DNA of 64,000 nucleotides, from positions 1-64,000 of the forward strand of contig JARGNX010000012.1 of NCBI GenBank assembly GCA_029210045.1, written 5' to 3'. The translations under genes and the position numbers were made by a program. Origin of the DNA: Coxiellaceae bacterium. GTDB taxonomy: Bacteria; Pseudomonadota; Gammaproteobacteria; Coxiellales; Coxiellaceae. Below, one piece after another: positions 10,439 to 19,502 of this stretch (position 1 is its first letter; each line of letters begins with the position of its first letter). The notes under the pieces are model-generated. The model searched no databases. It was given only the letters and a program-made list of their open reading frames with translations, and was not told where the DNA came from.

Positions 10439-11014
10439 TTATCGAGGTGATATAGGAACGTACGAAATGCGTTCATCGGGGTTGTCGTAAATTTCAGAGA
10501 GTGTGGCTCGTATTTTTGTTGTTTCATCTGCAGATACTGCAGACAGCTGGCTGACCATAATTCCTAATAGCCGGTTGTATAAATTCAGTTTAAAGGTGAC
10601 AGGTAAGTAGCCACGAGGGGTTTTTTGAGTGGCGTCTTTCTTTCGTGTGCTGTCGTCATCCATTTTGATTAGCTTATAGATTTGCAAGTATTTAAGTGCG
10701 ATGAATTCACAGCTGTCCTCTTTCGCCATTGTGCTGGGTGCACTAAGCATTTGTTTGATTAAACGGTAAATATGTTGAAATAGCGGTTCTTTAGTGAATA
10801 TTTTGATAGGGGCGCCATCTTTGCCGAAACTGGCATCGAGTTGCTGGTTTAGGAAAAAGTACACATTAGCAAACGTAAAGCTGTCGATGCCAGCAGCGGC
10901 TAAGCGTTCGGCGGTTGTTAGTGCCGGCGCTGGTGGTGTATCTGTTTCAGTGGGTGTGGCTAGCAGCCGTGTTGTTGCATCGGGCCTCTCGAAGTCTGCA
11001 AAGAATCGTGACAT
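10439..11014 (-). CDS. Orphan protein, 191 aa
   Basis: Not recognised. No signal peptide or membrane segment. It has a Thr/Pro-rich N-terminus, then a helical region holding LFQHIYRLIKQML near residue 75, LKYLQIYKLIKM near 107, and FKLNLYNRLLGIMVSQLSAV near 140. The upstream neighbour (11029-11745) has a similar order: FQDVYDLIQ, LKFKQLLEI, LQFYSALLATA. The two may be diverged tandem copies. Only 14 nt separate them, so they are probably co-transcribed. Confidence 0.75.
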   Translation of the reverse strand: MSRFFADFERPDATTRLLATPTETDTPPAPALTTAERLAAAGIDSFTFANVYFFLNQQLDASFGKDGAPIKIFTKEPLFQHIYRLIKQMLSAPSTMAKEDSCEFIALKYLQIYKLIKMDDDSTRKKDATQKTPRGYLPVTFKLNLYNRLLGIMVSQLSAVSADETTKIRATLSEIYDNPDERISYVPISPR

Positions 11015-11028
11015 TTTTTTAACCTTGA

Positions 11029-11745
11029 TTACGTTCGACGCACTGTTGACACACTTGGACTTGCTGCGACATCGGGCTCTTCAGCAGGGTTAATGTCATA
11101 GCTATAGGCGTCTCTTAGCAGGTCGGTGGCGGCTACAGGTAAGTGATCTTTGGCTGTTGCCAGCAATGCTGAATAAAATTGCAGTGTTTGAGTTGGCGAT
11201 AGGATGTTATTTTCCGTATAAAAACTTTGTGGTTGTGCGCGCCCGTGGCTGACTGTTTGATTTGCGGAGCGTATCTGAAGCTCTGCAATTTCTAACAGTT
11301 GTTTAAATTTCAGCATAAGGTGGTCTATCACTTGCGTTCCTTCAAGCTCGGTAGGAACTACAGGTAAGTTTTGTATTAAATCATAAACGTCTTGGAAGCA
11401 TCCATCATTCTTATAGGCGGCTCTTGGTGCTATATGTTTACTATCAATATGACTCATTATTTTTCGTATTGCAGGCTTTAGTATGTCTACGCTGAGTTCT
11501 GATAGTGTGATACGGTCGGTTAAGGCGCGTTCGACAGCAGCTTGTGCAGCGGAGCGCTTTGCTTCAGCTTCCATGGCTAAGCGAGCAACGGCCGCTTGCT
11601 CTGCAGCCAGCTTTGCTTCTAGCGCTGCTTCGTATGCTTGTTGCTCGCGGACTTCAGCTTCATGCTCTTCATTAAATGTGGCTAATAAGTGAGCTTGCGC
11701 GTTTTTTATCTCAAAGAATCTGAACACATTACACCTCAACATCAT
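11029..11745 (-). CDS. Orphan protein with Ala/Glu coiled coil, 238 aa
   Basis: Not recognised. Residues about 20-75 are an Ala/Glu/Arg-rich heptad-like helix (EAALEAKLAAEQAAVARLAM), probably a coiled coil. The C-terminal half has FQDVYDLIQ, LMLKFKQLLEIAEL and LQFYSALLATAKDHL, similar in order to the 191-residue neighbour. A single PmrA-like half site (CTTAAGTTT on the minus strand, near 11794-11802) lies upstream, but the second half is absent. Likely first gene of a two-gene unit. Confidence 0.75.
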   Translation of the reverse strand: MMLRCNVFRFFEIKNAQAHLLATFNEEHEAEVREQQAYEAALEAKLAAEQAAVARLAMEAEAKRSAAQAAVERALTDRITLSELSVDILKPAIRKIMSHIDSKHIAPRAAYKNDGCFQDVYDLIQNLPVVPTELEGTQVIDHLMLKFKQLLEIAELQIRSANQTVSHGRAQPQSFYTENNILSPTQTLQFYSALLATAKDHLPVAATDLLRDAYSYDINPAEEPDVAASPSVSTVRRT

Positions 11746-11820
11746 TACGTATTTGTTATGTTCAAAATAATACCATATTCGTCGAAGTATAAAACTTAAG
11801 TGCGCATTATATATAGTGTT

Positions 11821-12996
11821 TTAGCTAGCGTATTGGATAAAGCAATTTTTTAGGTATGTCAGTCGGTTAGCGGCTTTTAGGCCTAAATTACGGCTTTGCA
11901 CGGCGAGTGGTGATTGGTCGCTGAACAGCTCTTTGAACAGGCGCATGAGATGAATCATTTGTGAGTTGGGGCCACTGCGGGCACGTTCGTATTGGCGTAA
12001 TACCGATAGCTTGCCAATATCTTTAGCGGCCACTTTGGCTTTGATTAGTGTATTGGCTAAACATTGGCTATCAGCAATGCCGAGGTTTACTCCTTGGCCG
12101 GCCAGGGGGTGAATAGTATGTGCCGCGTCGCCAACAATGGCAGCGCGCGCTTGAACCATGTGTTTGGCTTGGCGTTCGATTAATGGAATGCTGGCCACAG
12201 CTGAACAGAGTTGGCAAGATCCGAGACGTAGATTTAGCGCATTGGCACAGTCAATGCTAAATCGTTCGGCGCTGAGTTGTTTTACTGTGTTTGCATGATC
12301 GGGTGTCATTGACCACACCACTGATAAGCGATGCGGATCAGCCAACGGTAATACGCCAATGGGGCCATCGTGTAAAAACGCTTGGTAGGCGGTGTTGTTA
12401 TGCGGTTGTTCGGTTTCAATAATCGCTACGACAGCATGGTGATCATAATCACGTGTGCGTGTTGTTATGGCCAGCTGTTGTTTTAGCCACGAGTTGCGGC
12501 CATCCGCACCTATAATGCATTGTGCTGTGAGTTTTTCGCCGCTTTCTACTGTGAGTGTGGCTTGTGTTTCGTCAATGTGTAGCTGTTGTGGTGTGACGGG
12601 TGCGACCAGTGTTAAGTTTTTTTGTTGTTTGGCGCATCGCCACAATGCTCGTACCAACACACGGTTTTCGACAACAAAGGCTAAGGCCTCTTGTTGTGCA
12701 GCCTGCGCATCAAAGTCAATTTCGCCACCACCGACTTCGTCCCATACCTGCATGTTTTGCATAATGCCGACGTCGGATTTTTTGAGTTGTTGCCATGCGC
12801 CAACGCGTTGCAAGCATGCAGCGGAGCTGGGGTTCAGGGCAACCGTGCGTAAATCGACACTGTCGCCAGACCAATCCAGTTTAGGGGTTTGTACATCAAT
12901 GACTGTTGTTGTAATGCCTGCTTGTGCACACTGCAATGCCAGTGTTAATCCCACCATGCCGGCACCGAGAATAATGAGATCACTGTGTTGCGTCAT
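11821..12996 (-). CDS. ubiI: UbiI/VisC-family FAD-dependent ubiquinone hydroxylase
   Basis: Flavoprotein monooxygenase of ubiquinone biosynthesis. The Rossmann motif is LIILGAGMVGLTLAL at residues 8-22, and the second FAD motif is GDAAHTIHPLAGQGVNLG near residue 290. The C-terminal part (RYE-type segment, LFKELFSDQSPL, RNLGL) resembles UbiI more than UbiF, but the exact ring position cannot be decided from the sequence. It overlaps ubiH by 17 nt. Confidence 0.82.
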   Translation of the reverse strand: MTQHSDLIILGAGMVGLTLALQCAQAGITTTVIDVQTPKLDWSGDSVDLRTVALNPSSAACLQRVGAWQQLKKSDVGIMQNMQVWDEVGGGEIDFDAQAAQQEALAFVVENRVLVRALWRCAKQQKNLTLVAPVTPQQLHIDETQATLTVESGEKLTAQCIIGADGRNSWLKQQLAITTRTRDYDHHAVVAIIETEQPHNNTAYQAFLHDGPIGVLPLADPHRLSVVWSMTPDHANTVKQLSAERFSIDCANALNLRLGSCQLCSAVASIPLIERQAKHMVQARAAIVGDAAHTIHPLAGQGVNLGIADSQCLANTLIKAKVAAKDIGKLSVLRQYERARSGPNSQMIHLMRLFKELFSDQSPLAVQSRNLGLKAANRLTYLKNCFIQYAS

Positions 12997-14203
12997 GCTG
13001 CAATCCTGCTATTAATCTTTTCACCTGACCCGATAAGCCCAAGGTGCGACGGGCTAAGCGTTTTTTTAATGTTGGCATGCAGGCCACGGCAAGCAAGCCC
13101 GCTCCGCGTAATGGTTTGACGCACGGTAGCGATAAATCAAAGGCTTTTGCTGTGCAGCTAATCAATCGTTGTACGCGTTGCTGGTCTGTTAATCTTTTTT
13201 TGACATACTCGTCGAGTAATTGTGTGGAGCAGCTAAGTCCGTTATTTGATAACAAGTCAGCTAGCACAGAGACATCGCGCAAGCTTAAATTAAAACCTTG
13301 TGCGGCAATCGGATAAAAGGTATGTGCTGAATTGCCTAATAATAAGGCGCGGCCGGTATATTGTTGTTTGGCAACAGTGGTGATTAATGGGTAGCGCGCA
13401 TTGGCTTTAATCGATTGAATGCGACCCACGCGATAACCAATAATATTTTGCACTTGTTGCAATAGCTCTTCAGCGCTCCATTGTTTAGCGGCTTCAGCTA
13501 ACTCTGGTTTCATCGTCCATACCATGCCGGCGGTTTTGTCACTGCGCGGTAAGATGGCGACGGTGCCTTGATCAGTAAAACGTTCATAGGCTGTGTTTAA
13601 TTGTTTGTTCAGTTGCAGGGTTGCAGTGAGTGCCATTTCATGGTGATCGGTTTGTTCTATACCGATGCCTAATAGGTCGCGTGTTTGTGAGCGCGTGCCA
13701 TCGGCGGCAATTAATAATTTGGTTTGATAGCGTTTAGTCTTTCCTGCTTGCTGTATGTGCACTTCGATACCGTCATCGTGTTGTTCGATGCTTTCAACTT
13801 GTTCAATACAAATGATTTCACTGTGCGTGTGTTCGGTGGCTTGGCGATAAAGCGTGTGACGTAACACGTCAAATGGCACGACATAGCCGAGCGCTTCTAT
13901 ATGGTAATCGTTAGCATTAAAGCGCAATTGACCAAATGCGCCTTGTTCCGATACATGCACTTGTTCAATCTTGCAGGCGTTGTCTTTAATCTCGTTCCAC
14001 AAGTTGAGTTGCTGTAACGTTGTTACGCTGCTATGCGCCAGTGAAATCGGACGGCTGTGACAGTTGGGGGGCTGGTTAAGGTCTAGTAAGTGGTTTTCTA
14101 ATAGCGTTATTTTTAGGCCGCTGTTTTGTAGCGCACAGGCTAGGCTTGTGCCAACCAGGCCAGCACCAATAATAAGGATATCGCTATTGTGTTGTTCTGC
14201 CAT
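12980..14203 (-). CDS. ubiH: 2-octaprenyl-6-methoxyphenol hydroxylase
   Basis: FAD monooxygenase of ubiquinone biosynthesis. N-terminal ILIIGAGLVGTSLACAL, then CHSRPISLAHSS, mid-protein LLIAADGTRSQTRDLLG, and the second FAD motif GNSAHTFYPIAAQGFNLSLRD near residue 290. The order and the VHVSEQGAFG segment match UbiH. It precedes the ubiI-like gene; the aminopeptidase P gene is divergent, a variation of the common pepP-ubiH-ubiI neighbourhood. Confidence 0.88.
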   Translation of the reverse strand: MAEQHNSDILIIGAGLVGTSLACALQNSGLKITLLENHLLDLNQPPNCHSRPISLAHSSVTTLQQLNLWNEIKDNACKIEQVHVSEQGAFGQLRFNANDYHIEALGYVVPFDVLRHTLYRQATEHTHSEIICIEQVESIEQHDDGIEVHIQQAGKTKRYQTKLLIAADGTRSQTRDLLGIGIEQTDHHEMALTATLQLNKQLNTAYERFTDQGTVAILPRSDKTAGMVWTMKPELAEAAKQWSAEELLQQVQNIIGYRVGRIQSIKANARYPLITTVAKQQYTGRALLLGNSAHTFYPIAAQGFNLSLRDVSVLADLLSNNGLSCSTQLLDEYVKKRLTDQQRVQRLISCTAKAFDLSLPCVKPLRGAGLLAVACMPTLKKRLARRTLGLSGQVKRLIAGLQHDATQ

Positions 14204-14299
14204 TCTGTTTCCTTAATAAGTCTGCTACGATATCACAAATTTTGTAATGCTGTCATGCCTGGACGATACTTGCGGGGCTTTGGAGTGCTGCCCTACGGC

Positions 14300-14386
14300 A
14301 TCAAGTTGTACGGGGTGCCTCTTTTACGCAAGTAAAGCGCAGCGAAGCGAGCCATGAAGTAAAAGAGGTACGCTGTGCGACTTGAT
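14300..14386. repeat. Long imperfect palindrome (about 28-bp arms)
   Basis: The arms are ATCAAGTTGTACGGGGTGCC plus TCTTTTAC on the left and GTAAAAGAGGTACGCTGTGC plus GACTTGAT on the right, about 22 of 28 pairs matching. The 31-nt centre contains AAGCGCAGCGAAGCG. It sits between ubiH and the aminopeptidase gene. Related pieces are at 22003-22047 (opposite orientation) and 5829-5850. Confidence 0.7.
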
Positions 14387-14458
14387 AGCAGCCACAGTTC
14401 AGCCTGACGAATGCGGCAATCACGATATATTAATTACAATATATTAAAGGGGAATATT

Positions 14459-16252
14459 TTGACTACAGCAACCACGAGCGTTGAGAAGCTAACAGCTTTG
14501 CGCCAACAAATGACTGACTATAATTTGGACTTTTACTATGTGCCATCATCGGATGCGCACCAAGATGAATACGTGCCGGAAGTGTGGCAGCGTCGCCAGT
14601 GGATTAGTGGCTTTACCGGATCAGCCGGTGATGTGTTGGTGGGTAAGGATCAAGCGTATTTGTGGACCGATGGTCGTTACGTATTACAAGCCGAGCAAGA
14701 GTTGGATATGAAGCAATTTGAGTTGATGGCTCAATTGCAAGGTGTGGCAGCACCAATTGATGAGTGGTTGGTAATGCAGGGTGGCGTGCGTGTGGGTGTT
14801 GATCCGCGTGTGATGAGCATTGCACAAATGGATCGCTTTCAATCGGCATTGTCTGAAACCGGTGGTGAATTGGTATCGATCGATGACAATTTAATCGATG
14901 CTATTCGTAATGAAGATTTAACATTGCCGGCTACCGATATTAGTTTATGGTCGGTGGAATATGCTGGCTTGAGCGCTAAAGAAAAAATTAATCATGTGCA
15001 ACAGTATTTGCAAGAAATGGAATGCGATGCGGTGGTATTAAATACCTTAGACGCGATTGCGTGGCTGTATAATATTCGTGGTAATGATATTGACTATAAC
15101 CCCGTGTGTATTAGCTATGCCAAAATCACGACTGATAGCGCTCACTTGTTTGTATCGGGCACTAAAGTGACTGAAGACGTGACCACCTATTTGCGTGAGC
15201 AAGGCATTAAGTGCCATGACTATGCAGCGATTGGTCCAGAGTTACAGCAATTTAAAGGTGAGTTGTTATTAATGGATCCATCGGCTGCCACCTGGTGGAT
15301 GTTGCAACAAGTAGAAAATGCCGAAGTGGCTTTTGCACCGGGTTTAATCGATATGATGAAGGCGTGTAAAAATCCGATTGAGCAAGATGGTATGCGTGAG
15401 GCACATCGCGTTGATGGGCTGGCATTGTGCCGTTTTATGTATTGGTTAGAGACTAACTGGCAGCAAGGTGTCAGTGAATTGTCGTGTGCCGATAAACTGG
15501 CAGAGTTTCGTGCGCAAGGTAAAAACTTTAAAGGCTTAAGCTTTAACACCATAAGTGGTTTTGCTGATCATGGGGCGATTATCCATTACGCCGTCACCAA
15601 AGAAACCGATCAAACGGTTGATGATAGCAACATGTATTTATTGGATTCCGGTGGGCAGTATCTTGATGGCACCACAGATGTGACACGTACGATGCATTTA
15701 GGTCAGCCGACACGTAAACAAAAAGAATTATATACTGCTGTGTTACAAGGTCATATTGCTTTGTCAAAATTACGCTTTCCGCAGGGCACACATGGTGGTC
15801 AGTTAGATACGTTGGCGCGCCAATTTTTATGGCAGCATCAGTTGGATTATGCGCATGGCACTGGCCATGGTGTTGGTTGTTATTTGTGTGTGCATGAAGG
15901 CCCGCAGCGCGTTTCGCGCGGTGGCCCTGCAACGCAGGTGCCGTTGGTTGATGGCATGGTGATTAGCAATGAGCCGGGGGTGTATTTGCCTGATGAGTTT
16001 GGTATCCGTATTGAAAACTTATGCCTTATTAAAGCGTGTGAGCCGCAAACGGAAAATGACTTTGGCCCATTTTTACAGTTGGAAACGCTGACGATGGCGC
16101 CTTATGTGCATAAGCTAATTGTTGTTGAGCAGTTATCGGCTGATGAAGTGCAGTGGTTAAATGCGTACCATCAGCAGGTGTTTGATGCGTTATCGGCAGA
16201 CTTAAATGCTGATGAGTTGGCATGGTTAAAAGAGGCTACAAAGGCAGTTTAA
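14459..16252 (+). CDS. Xaa-Pro aminopeptidase, three-domain eukaryote-like form
   Basis: Cleaves N-terminal residues before proline. At 597 residues it is far longer than E. coli PepP and matches the APP1/XPNPEP1 layout: two creatinase-like N domains (from about 10 and about 165), then the M24 metallopeptidase domain and a C-terminal extension. Metal ligands appear in LLDSGGQYLDGTTDVTRT, GTGHGVGCYLCVHEGP and SNEPGVYLPDEFGIRIEN. I chose TTG at 14459 because AAAGGGGA lies 5 nt upstream; an ATG at 14411 in frame has no such site. Confidence 0.9.
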   Translation: MTTATTSVEKLTALRQQMTDYNLDFYYVPSSDAHQDEYVPEVWQRRQWISGFTGSAGDVLVGKDQAYLWTDGRYVLQAEQELDMKQFELMAQLQGVAAPIDEWLVMQGGVRVGVDPRVMSIAQMDRFQSALSETGGELVSIDDNLIDAIRNEDLTLPATDISLWSVEYAGLSAKEKINHVQQYLQEMECDAVVLNTLDAIAWLYNIRGNDIDYNPVCISYAKITTDSAHLFVSGTKVTEDVTTYLREQGIKCHDYAAIGPELQQFKGELLLMDPSAATWWMLQQVENAEVAFAPGLIDMMKACKNPIEQDGMREAHRVDGLALCRFMYWLETNWQQGVSELSCADKLAEFRAQGKNFKGLSFNTISGFADHGAIIHYAVTKETDQTVDDSNMYLLDSGGQYLDGTTDVTRTMHLGQPTRKQKELYTAVLQGHIALSKLRFPQGTHGGQLDTLARQFLWQHQLDYAHGTGHGVGCYLCVHEGPQRVSRGGPATQVPLVDGMVISNEPGVYLPDEFGIRIENLCLIKACEPQTENDFGPFLQLETLTMAPYVHKLIVVEQLSADEVQWLNAYHQQVFDALSADLNADELAWLKEATKAV

Positions 16253-16312
16253 TATTGTACCATTCTAGGGTATGATGTGCTTGAAGTGGTCACAACGGAC
16301 AAGGATTGAACG

Positions 16313-16516
16313 ATGTATACAGTTGAGCTCGGTCGTTTAGAAAAGCAGATCAGTATTCTGTTGGATGCTTATGTCGCATTGCGTCATGATAATCAGCAGC
16401 TCAAAAATCAATTAGCGAGCTCGATACAGGAGCGTGCCTGCTTACAAACTAAAAATCAGCAGCTCGCCAAACAAGTTAAAACGATAATTTCACAACTAAG
16501 GGATGAGATGTCATGA
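16313..16516 (+). CDS. Small coiled-coil protein upstream of zapA (TIGR02449-like)
   Basis: 67 residues, nearly all one helix with heptad-like leucines (LEKQISILLDAYVALRHDN). It resembles the short coiled-coil proteins encoded directly before zapA in many gammaproteobacteria, thought to be linked to cell division. The stop overlaps the zapA ATG by 4 nt (ATGA at 16513-16516), so translation is coupled. Confidence 0.82.
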   Translation: MYTVELGRLEKQISILLDAYVALRHDNQQLKNQLASSIQERACLQTKNQQLAKQVKTIISQLRDEMS

Positions 16517-16827
16517 GTGGGCAAGAGAATATGGTTTCAATCACCGTAATGGATCGCAGTTATAGCATAAAGTGTCCGCCAGAACAGGCGCAAGCATTAT
16601 ACAAAGCGGCAAATTATTTAGATGCACAAATGCGAAAGCTAAGACAGTCAGCGAGTAACTCAACGTCAGACAGTTTGGCAGTTGTTGCGGCTTTGAACAT
16701 AAGTCATGAATTAATGTCGTATAAAAAACAATTGGATAATGGCGCCGACACCTTAAATCAAAGGGTTAAAAGCTTAGAGAAAAAAATTGAGCAAGCGCTG
16801 GATATAGAAGAAACAGTTGCTGCGTAA
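16513..16827 (+). CDS. zapA: Cell division protein ZapA
   Basis: Binds FtsZ and promotes Z-ring bundling. 104 residues with the family N-terminus (VSITVMDRSYSIKCPPEQ), the AANYLDAQMRKLR helix, VVAALNISHELM, and a C-terminal coiled coil. The neighbourhood zapA - 6S RNA - fau is the conserved gammaproteobacterial order. Confidence 0.93.
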   Translation: MSGQENMVSITVMDRSYSIKCPPEQAQALYKAANYLDAQMRKLRQSASNSTSDSLAVVAALNISHELMSYKKQLDNGADTLNQRVKSLEKKIEQALDIEETVAA

Positions 16828-16870
16828 GCTTAAGGTTTAGTCGCGTAAAATAAAATTGTTGGCTAAGGGG

Positions 16871-16900
16871 TTACGCTGCAGGGCGAAACTATTATATAAT
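16871..16900 (+). promoter_or_regulatory. Promoter of 6S RNA
   Basis: A -10 box TATAAT is at 16895-16900 and a weak -35 (TTACGC) at 16871-16876, 18 nt apart. Transcription would start near 16907, exactly at the 5' strand of the RNA's closing stem. Confidence 0.65.
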
Positions 16901-16906
16901 GGTCCT

Positions 16907-17080
16907 GTCCTCTGGTTGCGTTGCAGCGCATGCGTTTAAACCGATAATTACGCATATCAGGATCAGCGGTAAACATCACTTGTGTGCAAGTCGACCTCGT
17001 AGTTGAAAGCCTGATGGTGGTGCCAAGATCCTTCTTGAACTCTTTAGGTTCAAACAAATCCTGCAACGAATCGAGGACAT
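16907..17080 (+). ncRNA. ssrS: 6S RNA
   Basis: Regulator that sequesters the housekeeping RNA polymerase by mimicking an open promoter. Evidence is position (zapA-ssrS-fau) and structure. GTCCTC at 16907-16912 pairs with GAGGAC at 17073-17078, and CGTTGCAG pairs with CTGCAACG just inside. The terminal arm CTTGAACTCTTTAGGTTCAA near 17035 corresponds to the CCTTGAACC...GGTTCAAGG part of E. coli 6S. Length is about 174 nt. A T-run (17080-17086) follows and abuts the fau ATG. Confidence 0.87.
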
Positions 17081-17086
17081 TTTTTT

Positions 17087-17674
17087 ATGTTACGCGCCGA
17101 TTTTATTAAACAACGTCAACAACTTTCCGATACTGAAAAGCAACAAGCGGCAGAACGTATTTGCCAGCAATTAATTGCGTTACCAGAGTTTCAACAAGCT
17201 CAGCATATTGGTTTGTATCATGCATTTAATGGTGAAGTGCCTACGGATGCGATTGAACAAATAGTTCAGCAACACAATAAACACTGTTATTTACCCGTCA
17301 TTATTGATTTTGAAAATCATATCATGGCCTTTTATGCGGTTGATGAAAAAACCATTTGGAAAAAAAATAAATTCGGTATCGATGAGCCGGATATTGATCA
17401 TTTACAACCGGTGTCGGGTGAGGTTTTAGATTTAGTGGTTGCGCCATTGGTAGCATTTAATGCAGAGTGCTATCGCTTAGGTATGGGCGCTGGTTTTTAT
17501 GATCGCTGGATGGCGGCTCAGCGTGAACTTCCTTTTTGTGTTGGCATTGCATATGACTTTCAATTTTGTAAAGATATGGCGGTGGAGCGGTGGGACCAAC
17601 CTTTGCATAAGGTAATCACACCGTCAGGAATGCATGCCAGGGATGTGGGAGACTACCTTGAGAATAAGACGTGA
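17087..17674 (+). CDS. fau: 5-formyltetrahydrofolate cyclo-ligase
   Basis: Converts 5-formyl-THF to 5,10-methenyl-THF with ATP. It has the signature LGMGAGFYDRWM near residue 145 and the N-terminal LRADFIKQRQQLS helix; 195 residues is normal. It lies immediately downstream of 6S RNA, from which it may be partly transcribed. The next gene begins inside its last 17 nt. Confidence 0.94.
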   Translation: MLRADFIKQRQQLSDTEKQQAAERICQQLIALPEFQQAQHIGLYHAFNGEVPTDAIEQIVQQHNKHCYLPVIIDFENHIMAFYAVDEKTIWKKNKFGIDEPDIDHLQPVSGEVLDLVVAPLVAFNAECYRLGMGAGFYDRWMAAQRELPFCVGIAYDFQFCKDMAVERWDQPLHKVITPSGMHARDVGDYLENKT

Positions 17675-19148
17675 ACGGACTGACGCCGAAAAATATCAAG
17701 CTCAGCAGCAAATAAAAAGATACCAAGCACTTGTTGAAGATACCGATAAAATGACGTTGCGTGTGTTGCAGCATGCTAAAGATAATACGATGGTTGGATC
17801 ACGAGCCGGCTTGTTGTTGGCGAGGTTGCCGCATTATTGTAAGGGTATTGAGGCGTTGGTTGCTGATGCAAAAACAGCAGCGGAAAAGCAGGTTTTTAGA
17901 CAAGGTCTGCAACAGCAACAGCAGTTATGGATGACGATTAGTGTGCTGCAACCTGCTGTTTTTGAAATGGCTTATTTGGCTGATGTTTTGCGCCCTAAAG
18001 CTATTGGCCCTGTAGGTGTGGCGTTGCCGGCTGATTATAGGGGTGCGTTAGATGAAGCGGTTGCCACCGAGGCAAAAGACAGCGATGGCGCGATGTTTTT
18101 GTCACTACCAACACCGTCAATGCAACATGCTTCGATAACGACAGGTGCTAATGATCGAATGATTCGCATGGCTGAAGGGATGACTCGCGGGTTGCGTGGC
18201 ATGCAGGCTGAGAGCTGTTTTCAAGTAGTTAAGCCAAGAGACGATGCAAGAATGCAAGCGGTTGAGCTGTTGGTGTTATCACATGAGAGTGCTGATTTAG
18301 CTAGGCTGGAAAGCACGGCGCAGTTAAGTGGGGCCATTGGTGCAGCGTATGCGGTTAATAATAAACTGCAAATCAATTTAGAAAGTTATCATGCTGTGTT
18401 AGATGCGATGGCCAATACGCATGCGGTAACCGATGCGGTGTTATCGGCGCCCGTTGCTCAAGCAAGTGCTGTGGCGATGCAATCCTTTACGGCACATCCT
18501 GTGCATGCCGTTGCTGAAGGTGAAAGTCGAGTGCGTTTACCCAATGTGATTTTGGCTGAGGCGGTGCATCGTGCAAGACAGGGTTTGAAAGTGTTACTAG
18601 TCGATACAGATCAAACCAGTGGTGAAGCATTGCAGCAAGGTCTACGTAACTTATTGCATCGTTTGCAAATGAGCGATATCGCTGAGCAACGTACGTTGGC
18701 AGATACGCTAGAAGCGAATATGCGCTTTATTGTAATGCCTGCTGTGGAATCTGCACCTACAGCAAAAGGTGTTAATGTTGTGCTTAGTGAAGCGTTAGAC
18801 AAGCTTCGGAGCAGTGGGTTTGCTCCAGCATTAAGTTTATGTTCTTATCAAATGGCAGTACCTTACGCACGAAAAGATTTTAATGATTTATTGACACAGT
18901 TGCCAGGCAAGTTGGTGGTTGTGCCTCAAGGTGGCAATCGGCGCAGTGATATTATCAATGCGATGTCAGCTGCTGTACGTGTTTGTCAAAAACGCTCATC
19001 GGCGGCTATGGTTATGGCTGGAGAGCGTACTAGTGCTAGCGGCTTAGTGGCAATGAGTGTTTTAACAACAGCAAGGCATGTAGCTGAAGCAGGTATAGTG
19101 GCTCAAGATCCAGTGCCAGAGGCAGGTTTTAATACGTTGGCGCCTTAG
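17658..19148 (+). CDS. Orphan protein, about 497 aa
   Basis: Not recognised. I place the start at TTG 17658, after GGGAG in GTGGGAGACTACC; ATGs at 17634 and 17643 are alternatives. The N-terminal 140 residues are helical and Gln/Arg-rich. The second half, from about residue 290, alternates helices and hydrophobic strands in a Rossmann-like way (RLPNVILAEAVHRARQGLKV, then LLVDTDQTSGEA; later KLVVVPQGGNRRSD). VDTD and PQGG could suggest nucleotide or sugar handling, but no catalytic motif is certain. Nothing indicates a membrane location. Confidence 0.75.
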   Translation: MRIRRERTDAEKYQAQQQIKRYQALVEDTDKMTLRVLQHAKDNTMVGSRAGLLLARLPHYCKGIEALVADAKTAAEKQVFRQGLQQQQQLWMTISVLQPAVFEMAYLADVLRPKAIGPVGVALPADYRGALDEAVATEAKDSDGAMFLSLPTPSMQHASITTGANDRMIRMAEGMTRGLRGMQAESCFQVVKPRDDARMQAVELLVLSHESADLARLESTAQLSGAIGAAYAVNNKLQINLESYHAVLDAMANTHAVTDAVLSAPVAQASAVAMQSFTAHPVHAVAEGESRVRLPNVILAEAVHRARQGLKVLLVDTDQTSGEALQQGLRNLLHRLQMSDIAEQRTLADTLEANMRFIVMPAVESAPTAKGVNVVLSEALDKLRSSGFAPALSLCSYQMAVPYARKDFNDLLTQLPGKLVVVPQGGNRRSDIINAMSAAVRVCQKRSSAAMVMAGERTSASGLVAMSVLTTARHVAEAGIVAQDPVPEAGFNTLAP

Positions 19149-19198
19149 TGTTTTTTGCATCATATTAACTTTTTATCATATGGAAATGGGAGAGTACC

Positions 19199-19435
19199 TT
19201 GCCAAAACGACCAGTGCCTAGGCCTGAACCAAAAGGGTCGCGTTATAATTTGCGAGCTCGTAAAAATGGTAAGGTGGTTAAAGAGCCAGATGAAACTCAT
19301 ACAGCAGCGGATCGCGCCGCTGCAGCTGTTTTAGTGGCTATGCGTAAGCAGTGGCTTCAAAGCGCACCTGTTGGCGATACGCATGAGGCTTCTACAGCAA
19401 CAGAATATAGCGTTATTTACCGGCGTGGCGGATAG
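19199..19435 (+). CDS. Small basic orphan protein, 78 aa
   Basis: Not recognised. The TTG start follows GGGAGAGTACC, which matches the preceding gene's GGGAGACTACC in 10 of 11 positions, with the TTG at the same distance. The first 30 residues are basic and Pro/Arg-rich (PKRPVPRPEPKGSRYNLRAR); the rest is an Ala-rich helix. No coherent domain. It may be a small partner of the gene 50 nt upstream. Confidence 0.6.
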   Translation: MPKRPVPRPEPKGSRYNLRARKNGKVVKEPDETHTAADRAAAAVLVAMRKQWLQSAPVGDTHEASTATEYSVIYRRGG

Positions 19436-19502
19436 ATTTACTTCAAGTAGTCGATCAGATACTATTGATCTTTGATAGGCCAAATTATTGCCAGGTAGCT
19501 AA

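Noticed and set aside
11790-11805. PmrA-like box upstream of the 238-residue orphan
   Set aside because: Only one half site (CTTAAGTTT) is present; the second TTAA is missing.
16863-17066. 67-residue open frame on the minus strand
   Set aside because: It lies entirely within the 6S RNA gene; structure and context explain the conservation.
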